From contig BOCB01000047.1 in the NCBI GenBank assembly GCA_026002695.1, positions 1 to 13,893 of the forward strand: a DNA stretch of 13,893 bases. The letters run 5' to 3'. The notes under the pieces were generated by a model. That model was given only the letters and a program-made list of their open reading frames with translations, had not been told where the DNA came from and did not search any database. The translations under genes were made by a program, and so were the position numbers. The DNA comes from Synergistales bacterium (GTDB lineage Bacteria > Synergistota > Synergistia > Synergistales > Synergistaceae). Shown here one piece after another: positions 1 to 7,493 of the stretch. How positions within the stretch are numbered: position 1 is the first letter of the stretch; each line of letters starts with the position of its first letter.

Positions 1-2
1 TC

Positions 3-221
3 GGTCGCAACTATCTCCAAGTCGGCCTGTACATGGAAATGCTCACGGAGCGGGAGGTTCGTCTCATCGCTGTGAACGATGGCGTTGACACGGCGAAAGG
101 AGAGGACGATTTCACGGTTTTCAGGAACGTGATGAACGAATGGTATGCTCGTGACAATTCGCCCGCGCCTGCAACTGCGGGCGGCAGTATCGGCGATATA
201 TCAGGCAAAGCCATTTGCTGA
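3..221 (+). pseudogene. Truncated large serine recombinase (site-specific resolvase/integrase), fragment
   Basis: The plus-strand frame is open from base 3, so the 5' part lies outside the window. It begins GRNYLQVGLYMEMLTEREVR, continues with LIAVNDGVDTAKGEDDF and FRNVMNEWYARDNS, and then stops resembling the family. These segments are characteristic of the catalytic (resolvase) domain of large serine recombinases that move integrative conjugative and mobilisable elements in Clostridia; the R-N-Y and VNDGVDT-type segments follow the catalytic serine. In intact members YARD(x)S is followed by a basic R-K-I stretch and hundreds of residues of DNA-binding domain. Here it changes after about base 157 to an unrelated Ala/Pro/Gly tail ending at TGA 219-221. 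The enzyme therefore lacks its DNA-binding part and should be inactive. The tail is antisense to the start of the gene at 256. Confidence 0.85.
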
Positions 222-256
222 TTAAACGCATCCCTTAAAAAATCCAGTATACCCAT
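11..256 (-). pseudogene. Truncated last gene of the defence operon, fused to antisense recombinase sequence
   Basis: An ATG at 256-254 is preceded by TAAGGAGAT, a strong ribosome binding site 7 nt away whose TAA is the stop codon of the upstream brxL-like gene. Such placement indicates a genuinely translated downstream gene. The first 34 or so residues (MGILDFLRDAFNQQMALPDI, then a Pro/Ala-rich stretch) look like a real N-terminus with a short amphipathic helix. From about base 157 down to the TAG at 13-11 the frame is simply the antisense of the recombinase fragment. The natural 3' part has therefore been lost or displaced at the junction. I do not recognise the N-terminus and assign no function. 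It was probably an accessory gene at the 3' end of the operon. Confidence 0.6.
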
Positions 257-267
257 GACAAATCTCC

Positions 268-2079
268 TTAATTTACCTTATAGACTATCTCCGGCATATC
301 CCGCTTTCCGGGCATGTTGAACTCCCCCGGATCGACGATGCGGAGCTGCTTTTTTATCGCGCCCCGCATTTCCATAGCGGGCTCCAAGCAGTATTTAATA
401 AATTCATTTTTTGGTATGTCGTCCTTGGACGCGGCGTGAGGGAAGAGCAGCTTGACGAACGCCGAACAGAGGCGCTTAACGGCGGTCATATCTCGCTGAT
501 CGGCCTTTTCCGGCACTTCGAGGCACGAGTCGACGATTGTCGCGTATATCAGCTCGCCCCTTAATTTATGAAGTACCTCCGCAAAATACTCCGTGTTGAT
601 AGCCCATCCGTTGGCGACTAAACTCCGATTCAAGCGAGGGATTTCCCAGCCCGGGATAATGCCGTGGAAGCGGTCAAGCGTCGCGGACTCACGGAATATA
701 GGATTTATTGACTCGACCATGTTCACCCCTGTGCTGAATCTATCGGCGTCAATATTGCCAAGCACTACGATCCCTGCGTCAGCCGCCAGCTGCGCGTCAA
801 AGCCCTTAATTTCTCCGAACTCCATGTAATGCTTCAGAGCTGTCTGTATTTGGCTCGGTTGCGCGAACGTCATGGTCTGGATTTCATCGAACGCGACGTA
901 ATCGAAACGGGTTATCAGGCCGCCCATTTTCTTCGCGTTGTCGTAAATCAGGGACGCGCGCGATACTGTACCACCCGCTATCAGCCACCCGCGTTTGCTT
1001 ATTTTTTCGTATACATAGCTCTTACCGGTACCCTTTGGAGCCAATTCGATTATGTTTACGCGCCTTTCAAGAAAAGGTAACAGACGCCTGATAAAATACA
1101 GCTTCTGTTTCTCGCTGTCGTAGCCGTTTGGGTTGTAATCGACGGCGGATATGAGGACGTCTATCCATTCCTCGGTGGTGAAAGCCGCGCGCGCCTCACG
1201 ATAATAATTCAGGTCAACGGTATAAGGACAAAACGGATTATAGGCGATCATCTTAATAACGCCCTTCGGTGGGCTTGATGAGAAATTCTGTTCCCATGTA
1301 AGGTCGATTATTCCCCAGTTTTCGCTTTCGCGCAGGAGGCGCTCCTTCCATTGCCCGACGACATTCATCTCGACTTCACCGCCTGCTCCGGACTTCTGGC
1401 CGCCGAAGTCCGGGAGCTCGAAAATGGTCTTCCCGTACTTCGTGTCCACCCATACACGAATACGCGCGAGGAAGCGAACACTCTCGCCGCTTATAAGCTG
1501 AAATTTGAACTCTTCAAAGTCCTCGCGGCTCGGTATATTCCGCTTTATATAGTTGGAGACATTGGCTATGTCTATGTTTCCATTCGCGTCGGAGAACTTC
1601 ATAACAAGCCAGTCCCTCATATAAGACGGCAGGCTGAGGTCGGAGAAAAATTTGGAGCGTGTCGGGTCTTTGAGAACAACCATCTCGGCGAAAACTTCAC
1701 GGACTTTATTCTCAAGCATAGCGCTTCTTCTGCTTCTTTCATAATCGTCGGCGCTGTCCGGCTCGGCGGGAAACGCTTCTGCCTCATCATCAACAGAGAT
1801 GCCGAGCGCGTATGCCCACGCATTGACCGCAGCTCTCGCGTTATCGCCGATGACGCCGTGATTATTTTCCAACTTCTTGACGCAGCGTGAGAGATCCATA
1901 TTGCTCATCTCACCCGCTTGTTGCAGTTGAGCCGGTATATCCTCGTCATACGCCATCATCAGGAGATTGCGCCCCTGTGGATTATCGGGGAGGTAGTCTG
2001 TCAGCAGCCCCTTTAGTTTTTGCTTATCGGATAACGCGTCGCTGTGATTATCCAAAATCGTCCTCAATGTTTCGCGCAT
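268..2079 (-). CDS. brxL: BrxL-type AAA+ protein (BREX 'Lon-like') with extra N-terminal domain
   Basis: This 603-aa protein is the effector ATPase of BREX phage defence. BrxL proteins form ring-shaped AAA+ DNA-associated motors and were named for a distant Lon resemblance. Residues ~120-320 match the BrxL N-terminal region, including FTTEEWIDVLISAVDY. Walker A is PKGTGKS (348-354), Walker B is VAFDEI (395-400), a sensor-1-like VVLGNI lies at 438-443 and LDRFHGIIPGWEIPRL at 468-483; all are typical of the shorter BrxL family. I see no C-terminal Lon protease domain, which fits that family rather than a truncation. Residues 1-95 are an added helical domain (SDKQKLKGLLTDYLP, then AVNAWAYALGI) of a kind found at the ends of assorted Firmicutes proteins. 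The start is supported by GGAG 9 nt upstream, in a 15-nt gap after the zinc-protein gene. It is the last intact gene of the operon. Confidence 0.9.
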   Translation of the reverse strand: MRETLRTILDNHSDALSDKQKLKGLLTDYLPDNPQGRNLLMMAYDEDIPAQLQQAGEMSNMDLSRCVKKLENNHGVIGDNARAAVNAWAYALGISVDDEAEAFPAEPDSADDYERSRRSAMLENKVREVFAEMVVLKDPTRSKFFSDLSLPSYMRDWLVMKFSDANGNIDIANVSNYIKRNIPSREDFEEFKFQLISGESVRFLARIRVWVDTKYGKTIFELPDFGGQKSGAGGEVEMNVVGQWKERLLRESENWGIIDLTWEQNFSSSPPKGVIKMIAYNPFCPYTVDLNYYREARAAFTTEEWIDVLISAVDYNPNGYDSEKQKLYFIRRLLPFLERRVNIIELAPKGTGKSYVYEKISKRGWLIAGGTVSRASLIYDNAKKMGGLITRFDYVAFDEIQTMTFAQPSQIQTALKHYMEFGEIKGFDAQLAADAGIVVLGNIDADRFSTGVNMVESINPIFRESATLDRFHGIIPGWEIPRLNRSLVANGWAINTEYFAEVLHKLRGELIYATIVDSCLEVPEKADQRDMTAVKRLCSAFVKLLFPHAASKDDIPKNEFIKYCLEPAMEMRGAIKKQLRIVDPGEFNMPGKRDMPEIVYKVN

Positions 2080-2094
2080 GATTGCTCACTCCAT

Positions 2095-2301
2095 CTATAA
2101 AAACAGGGCGCAGCCCTGTTCCCTGAACTCCTGAATCTTTATCCTCAGATCGTCGGCGCTGCACTCCCAATACTCCGCAAAACAATCGATACAAAAGAAA
2201 TGCTCGATGTCCCTGCCCAGCATTTTTCTCGACAGGGCAATCTCCTCCTTTGAGATGTTGCGATCGCATTCACAGCATTTCTTGGAGGCTCGCCGCGCCA
2301 T
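2095..2301 (-). CDS. Small four-cysteine probable zinc-binding protein
   Basis: This 68-aa protein starts at ATG 2301-2299, five bases after the TGA of the PglZ-slot gene. A TTG at 2310 overlapping that stop is an alternative start, giving 71 aa. Residues CCEC (9-12) and CIDC (37-40) form two CxxC-type knuckles about 25 residues apart, as in a zinc ribbon. The helical remainder ends in an EQGC-like motif. Similar tiny Cys-rich proteins are frequent in Clostridia and have no assigned job that I know of. The only ribosome site is weak (a TGGG about 9 nt upstream), suggesting translational coupling to the gene before. Its position between the PglZ-slot protein and BrxL, with gaps of 5 and 15 bases, argues that it is a functional operon member, perhaps an adaptor or DNA-binding subunit; that role is inference. 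Confidence 0.75.
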   Translation of the reverse strand: MARRASKKCCECDRNISKEEIALSRKMLGRDIEHFFCIDCFAEYWECSADDLRIKIQEFREQGCALFL

Positions 2302-2306
2302 TATAA

Positions 2307-3278
2307 TCAACCCAGCAGCTCGTCATTAGTGACGATGCCGCGCGTTTTTACGGCTATCTCGATTTGAGCGGGCAGTAGTTTCCCGTCGGCTGTAATACTC
2401 AGGGAAAGAGCTTTCTCAGATACGTTAGGGAATGTTACCGACCACACATTTGGGCTTTGACTGACACATTGCCCGACGCCCGCAACCGAGGTTACTTCGA
2501 GCGACGAGACCGCGCAACTGAAACGGAGCTCTACGGTTACGCTCTTGTTTTTGCGGTATACGGTATTCTCGGAGGCCACGCAGATGACCGGAGGCTGCCC
2601 CGAAGTGCCGAGCGGTTCCTCGATAACCTCGACGCGAACCACTCCTTCGACGGTTTTCTCGGCATAACGATGAAGTCGGGTCATAAGCGACGCGCCGCCA
2701 TTAGCAAGATGTTCCATCCATGACTTCAGCCATTCGCTTAAGCCCTCCGCCGCGCCATCAATAACGCCCCGAAATTGCGGCGGGTATATGGTGACAGCGA
2801 AAGATTCCCTTTCGCCGGTTTCAGCGTCCAGCGTCCACAGGTTCTGCCGCTGCCTTTCATCGACGGCTGGGACGCATCTGTCAAACAACTCGCGCGCGGC
2901 AAAGAGTGGGACGATTACGCGCGTCTTAGACAGGGAACCCAAGTTCCACTCCCAGAGTGATTGGAACTTTTTTGTTTCGGGGTCGGTCTCGCGCTTCACG
3001 CAGACGCGCAGGTACTCGCTCATTGACAGCAAAAGGACATTCCTGTCCGAGCCGTTGTTTATATCCGCTTTCAAGCGGACAAAATCCGGTATGACGTCCC
3101 CTTTGCAGTAATCTCCGAGGTTGAGCGTAGCGTCACATGAAGCAGGCAGCTCGGAGAGCAACTTCATGTACTGCGAGAAGTTTTCCGTGAAGATAACGCG
3201 AACCGGAAAGCGGGAAGCAAATTCGCGCTCCTCGCGCAATCTGAGCAGAATATCATCTATGATCATAGTCATCACCAT
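2307..3278 (-). CDS. PglZ-slot protein: type 4 BREX PglZ N-terminal-like region without a phosphatase domain
   Basis: This 323-aa protein starts nine bases after the TGA of the BrxC-like gene. Residues ~20-150 (RFPVRVIFTENFSQYMKLLS, ILLSMSEYLR-type segment, TRVIVPLFAARELFDRCVP) resemble the opening region I associate with type 4 BREX PglZ proteins. PglZ normally continues into an alkaline-phosphatase-superfamily domain that makes the protein roughly twice this length. Here residues ~165-205 are helical and ~225-315 are a beta-rich, Ig-like segment before the TGA at 2309-2307. No metal-ligand motifs of an alkaline phosphatase fold are visible, and no remnant lies downstream. It is intact and in register with its neighbours, so it is not obviously a broken gene. 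Start choice is open: ATGs at 3278, 3272 and 3266 all lie in frame with only a weak GGATGG site. The PglZ relationship comes from recalled family pattern plus position and is moderate in certainty. Confidence 0.6.
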   Translation of the reverse strand: MVMTMIIDDILLRLREEREFASRFPVRVIFTENFSQYMKLLSELPASCDATLNLGDYCKGDVIPDFVRLKADINNGSDRNVLLLSMSEYLRVCVKRETDPETKKFQSLWEWNLGSLSKTRVIVPLFAARELFDRCVPAVDERQRQNLWTLDAETGERESFAVTIYPPQFRGVIDGAAEGLSEWLKSWMEHLANGGASLMTRLHRYAEKTVEGVVRVEVIEEPLGTSGQPPVICVASENTVYRKNKSVTVELRFSCAVSSLEVTSVAGVGQCVSQSPNVWSVTFPNVSEKALSLSITADGKLLPAQIEIAVKTRGIVTNDELLG

Positions 3279-3287
3279 CCAGGGCCG

Positions 3288-6200
3288 TCAGTCGACGAAG
3301 CTCTCGTAGAGCTCCGGGTACTGCTCCAAGATATGCAGCACGCGCTCCCTCAGAGCGCCCTCGGACATGGACAAAACGCGCTTTCTGGCGTCCGCCCGAT
3401 GTTCTTTTTTCTTTTTTTCAGCTACATATTCTCCGACGACATCTCGTATTCCGCCAACTTTATTTTCCCATGAGTACACATCCGCAGAGAACTTCGCCCT
3501 TATCTTGGAATGCAGCTCCTCGCCGTACTCTTGGAACGGAAACCTATATCTTTCGCCTATCTGGTCGAAAAAGCGCGAGGAAATCACATCAGTGTCCTTC
3601 AATACGGCGAGATCGTTTTTCTCAAAGAACTCAACCGCGCCGCGAAGGTCAGAATAGGACGCAAGCTGTCCGTCCTGAATTTTTTTCAGCGTCCTTACAT
3701 GAGCGAGCGTTGTATCCTCCACAACCCACTGGATCGGCACGGAGTATTTTTTGCACCAATCCGAAACGGACGGCGTATCGCTTCGCTCCCTCCATAGCTC
3801 AAGGAGATGAGCCTTGTCGCGTTCGTAGGAGACCTTCTCATACTCCTTTTGGAAGCCGGTTTTGAATACAGCTTCCGGTGTGTCGTAGGGGTATTTTTTG
3901 AGGGAACGGCATATGCCGTCGAGCTCTTCCTCCGTGCAGCGCAGGTCATTTTGCCGCATATAGGCGGAAAGCAGCTCCTTGGGCGCTGACAGGGCGTCAT
4001 ACGCACCTTTCGCTCCGGCTGCGAGTATGTCGGCGCATTCAATCTTCTTCTCAGTGGGCGCTTTCGTCCATTCATTTTTCGACAGAGCGTACATCTCTTG
4101 TAACGCCGGAATCCATGAGAAGCCGAGATTCTCAAGCACAGCGCCTGGCACGGTCATGTGAGCGAACAGTTCTTTCAGTATACGTGCTGAATGCGATACG
4201 GACTTGCATAGCTGCCTCGTGGCGTTTTTCAGAATAACCGCCAATCTGAAGTCGAGGACAAGCTCGTCGAGTTTACTTATGAAGTCCTTCTCCTGCCATG
4301 TGTAAATAGCGTCCTGCATGAGAGATTTTACGGTGTCGAAGAGGTCGGTGTCCGTTATGGCAAGCTCGTTATAGTAATCTTCGATTTCCGGCTGCGCCCC
4401 GAAGATATACGCGCGGAAGGCAGAGTAACGCGTATCGGAGTCAGTGAAGAGCTCTGTCAGTAGTTTCCTCACCTGCCCCTTACCGCTGAATCTGTCCACC
4501 ACTTCAGCCATCACGCTCTCTTGATCGCCATCGCTCGATATAAAGCGGCAGAAGGCGCTGATTATCCCGTCCGCCGCTTCCTTCATCTCGGAGCTGCCCC
4601 ATTTTTCCTCGGGAACGGACTTGAGAACCCAGAACGGAGTTCCGGCATCCACGATGCGCTCGCGTATGTATTTACGCGCCTCATCTTCATTGACCGCTTC
4701 TTTTAGGCTTAAACCGAACACTTTCTGTGCGTACGGCTGGAATGCCCGCCAAGTGTCCGAGCCGGAAGAGAGCGTGTTATTGGTGACGTCGCCGGAGCAC
4801 ATTGCTTGTATCATGCTTGCCATGTTTTTCTCCGTCGGGGGGAATGTATTCTTGTCGGTTTTGACCCAGTTGAAGTCTCCGTTCACGTAAAAACGCAGCA
4901 CGAAGCCCAGAAGATAAGCGCACGCCATGGAGTTATAGTAACCGAACGGCTTATCCTGCAACGCGAACCAAAGATCGTCAAGGCGCACTTTCGCGCCCGG
5001 TTCAAGTTTGCCGCGCAGGAATTGCGCGAGTTCGGCTACGGATTTAGCGCCCGGCGTCGCGTCGTACTCCGCAAGCTCTTCGAGCGTGCTTATTTCCAAA
5101 ACTTGCGCCGCTTTGAGCCCGTTCGCTATGTTCTTGATTTGAGTGCTGTCGGTCTTGCCCGTTATACCGGCGAGCGCCGCGCTTTCAGTGGCTCTCTTGA
5201 AGGCGGTGGATTGTGTTACAACGTTCTCCGGAGCGGCTGGGAACACGCTCCCGATAACCTCCTTCTCCGCTTGACCAATTAGGTCGGAGGAGCCGAGCAG
5301 CGATGGATAGTGTTTGTCTTGGTAAAAGGCGATCATCTGGCCGTTCGCCGCCGAGGAAGCCCAAGTCTCAATTATGAGTTGCGCCTCAGTTTCATATTCA
5401 TTTGCGCTTCCGCTCTTCCCCGCTTCAGCTGCCAGCTCCTTGTTGGTAATAGCTCGGTGCCACTCGCCGAGTTTTTCCTCCGTAAATGGCTCCTTCAAGA
5501 GGCATATCACCAAGCGCTCGTTCATGTCCTGAGCGGTAATTTCTTCAAGGCGCTCCTGCATGGTTTCAAATTGGCTTGTCTCAGCAACGGCAACAACCAA
5601 GATTCCTATTTCATAGCTGTTCTTGTCGAGCTCGGTTCTGAGTTCTCCAAGGCGTGTTGTAATGGAGTTGGTCTCATTGGAACAAGCCGCTATCTCCATG
5701 CGGTTATATGTGGATCTGTTCTTATCCCACATTTTGACCTCAATTGCTGAGGACAGGACGCCCTTCTTGTTGAAGAGTAAATGGCGGGTGTGTTTCTTCT
5801 TCGTAGCGTCAAGGCGTACGCGGAATACGTCGGCTTTGCCGGCATACGGCAGCTCGATGCGGGTATCGTTCGCCTTTTTGTCCATGCGTAGCAAATCCAT
5901 TTCCTCGAGACGATCGAGGCACAGGTCAACGTCGTCCCGCTTGAGATGACCGGCGAAACATTTATACAGCGCGCTCTTCGTGGCTTGCAGTTTGCGCCCC
6001 TCCGCCTGGCTGAAAAGGTTGCTTATTCTGCCCGAGGACATGACCGCTATTAACAGCAGCGCCGCCTTGAATACGTGAATATCGGAAGAAGTCTTTGAAA
6101 CAAGGGCGTGTTTATCCTCGTAATGCTGATACGCGTCGCGCGCCTCAGCCGTGCGCTCCCGTATATCGCTGTCGCGTGTGAAAAAGTAATCCCACAAAAA

Positions 6201-7490
6201 ATCCGGCGTCAGCCAGCGCCAGTCGTCCGGCCCGAAGTTCTCGATGTAGTGTATAAACCCGACGCTCTGCCCCGATTCGAGCCTGTCCTTCATAAAGCGG
6301 AAGAGCGTCCTCTGCTGCGCGGCTCCGAAATTTTGCGAGACTATAGTGAGCAGCGTCAGCGTCATAGGGTGCAGAGGGCAGAGCAGCTTCAAGTGTTCCG
6401 CAGTACACTTCAAACCTTGGTGATCAAAATCAGAGATACTGCTGCCGATGGTGTTTATCAGCTTGTTCTTCACGACCTCCCACTGCTGCTCTCTCCCTTG
6501 GCAGGGGATTATCGAGCCGCCGATCAAGTCGTATGCGGCGCTTTCGGTGATGCGAAACTCCAGTTCGTGATAACGGTGCAGTATGCGGGCATACGTCTGA
6601 TCCCCCAGATTCGCAACCCAACCGGGGTCGCGGTGCACTATCAGGCACATGAAGAAGGGCGCGTCCGGCTGTTTGCACAGCTCCGACAGGCGCTGAAGCA
6701 CGTTGTCGTCGCCGCACTCCCTGAGGAATCCGGTGAACTCGTCCCATATAAAGAAAATGCCCGTTTCCCTGAGGTTGTTCCCGGCAATTACGTCCTTTAT
6801 CCATTCTTCAAATTTATCGACTGCGGACATGAAAGCCCAGCCCTTGTCGCGCGCTATGACCGCGACGCGGTTGCAGGCGTTCATATCCCCGCTCGAAACC
6901 GCGCTTTTGAAGTCGTCGAGCGATTCGAATTCATCGGCGAGCCGATATGCCGGATTGGTGAATATCTCGCCCCAGTTTATCGCGCTGTCGGACAGCGTAT
7001 TTTGAGCCGCCGCGACGAGCGACTCGCCGCCGTAGTACGCGTTATCCCCGAATTTTTCTTTGAGGCGCTCCCGTATAGCCACCTCCATGCTCATCATCAG
7101 CTGCGTTCCGCTCCTTATGTCCGAACAGCCGCTCTTCCAGACGACGAGGTAATCGCCCTTTTCGCGCAGGGAGGCGAATTTTTCACGATGGGGCTTGAGC
7201 TTTGGGTTGGACATGAAATCGGCGACATTCTCCGCAGTGTCCTCGAAGAGGTGTTTCAGGACGAGGGCGGCGTAACTCTTGCCGGTACCGTATGAGCCAT
7301 GAATCCAGAAGGAGCGCCGCGCGTCCTTTTGCTCATAGCTTATAGACTCGCAGATTTTACCGACGGCGTTCTTCATGTCGTCGTGCACGATATAATCCCG
7401 CCAGAGGTTGGGGTTCCTCTTTTCGGAATCCATATCGACTACTGATTCATAGTGCGGCCTTATCCCTATATATTCACTGTAATTCGCCAT
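3288..7490 (-). CDS. brxC: BrxC/PglY-type large P-loop ATPase
   Basis: This 1400-aa protein matches the size and layout of BrxC/PglY, the giant ATPase common to BREX systems and thought to be part of the complex that discriminates or blocks phage DNA replication. The N-terminus contains an ATPase core: Walker A GSYGTGKS (65-72) and Walker B IFFIWDEF (245-252) with catalytic Asp-Glu at 250-251. LIVHRDPGW (283-291) follows in the sensor region. LCPLHPMTLTLL and an FGAAQQRTLFRFM segment (about 370-400) are typical of this ORC/DnaA-like class. The remaining ~900 residues are mostly helical. The ATG at 7490 has AGGAGG 8 nt upstream, inside the end of the BrxP-like gene, and only three bases separate the two genes. 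The TGA at 3290-3288 is 9 bases from the next start. Certain as a BrxC-like P-loop ATPase; its exact role in this locus is inferred. Confidence 0.88.
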   Translation of the reverse strand: MANYSEYIGIRPHYESVVDMDSEKRNPNLWRDYIVHDDMKNAVGKICESISYEQKDARRSFWIHGSYGTGKSYAALVLKHLFEDTAENVADFMSNPKLKPHREKFASLREKGDYLVVWKSGCSDIRSGTQLMMSMEVAIRERLKEKFGDNAYYGGESLVAAAQNTLSDSAINWGEIFTNPAYRLADEFESLDDFKSAVSSGDMNACNRVAVIARDKGWAFMSAVDKFEEWIKDVIAGNNLRETGIFFIWDEFTGFLRECGDDNVLQRLSELCKQPDAPFFMCLIVHRDPGWVANLGDQTYARILHRYHELEFRITESAAYDLIGGSIIPCQGREQQWEVVKNKLINTIGSSISDFDHQGLKCTAEHLKLLCPLHPMTLTLLTIVSQNFGAAQQRTLFRFMKDRLESGQSVGFIHYIENFGPDDWRWLTPDFLWDYFFTRDSDIRERTAEARDAYQHYEDKHALVSKTSSDIHVFKAALLLIAVMSSGRISNLFSQAEGRKLQATKSALYKCFAGHLKRDDVDLCLDRLEEMDLLRMDKKANDTRIELPYAGKADVFRVRLDATKKKHTRHLLFNKKGVLSSAIEVKMWDKNRSTYNRMEIAACSNETNSITTRLGELRTELDKNSYEIGILVVAVAETSQFETMQERLEEITAQDMNERLVICLLKEPFTEEKLGEWHRAITNKELAAEAGKSGSANEYETEAQLIIETWASSAANGQMIAFYQDKHYPSLLGSSDLIGQAEKEVIGSVFPAAPENVVTQSTAFKRATESAALAGITGKTDSTQIKNIANGLKAAQVLEISTLEELAEYDATPGAKSVAELAQFLRGKLEPGAKVRLDDLWFALQDKPFGYYNSMACAYLLGFVLRFYVNGDFNWVKTDKNTFPPTEKNMASMIQAMCSGDVTNNTLSSGSDTWRAFQPYAQKVFGLSLKEAVNEDEARKYIRERIVDAGTPFWVLKSVPEEKWGSSEMKEAADGIISAFCRFISSDGDQESVMAEVVDRFSGKGQVRKLLTELFTDSDTRYSAFRAYIFGAQPEIEDYYNELAITDTDLFDTVKSLMQDAIYTWQEKDFISKLDELVLDFRLAVILKNATRQLCKSVSHSARILKELFAHMTVPGAVLENLGFSWIPALQEMYALSKNEWTKAPTEKKIECADILAAGAKGAYDALSAPKELLSAYMRQNDLRCTEEELDGICRSLKKYPYDTPEAVFKTGFQKEYEKVSYERDKAHLLELWRERSDTPSVSDWCKKYSVPIQWVVEDTTLAHVRTLKKIQDGQLASYSDLRGAVEFFEKNDLAVLKDTDVISSRFFDQIGERYRFPFQEYGEELHSKIRAKFSADVYSWENKVGGIRDVVGEYVAEKKKKEHRADARKRVLSMSEGALRERVLHILEQYPELYESFVD

Positions 7491-7493
7491 TGT

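Noticed and set aside
268..600. BrxL considered truncated for lack of a Lon protease domain
   Set aside because: The end of the protein matches the usual end of the shorter BrxL family, so no truncation is claimed.
1351..1890. Open frame of 179 codons on the plus strand
   Set aside because: It is antisense to the brxL-like gene, with no family resemblance; the minus-strand frame carries clear Walker motifs.
6108..7295. Long open frame of 395 codons on the plus strand
   Set aside because: It lies wholly antisense to the BrxC-like gene across its ATPase core, has no recognisable domain and no ribosome site of note. Such long antisense frames are common opposite GC-biased third positions.
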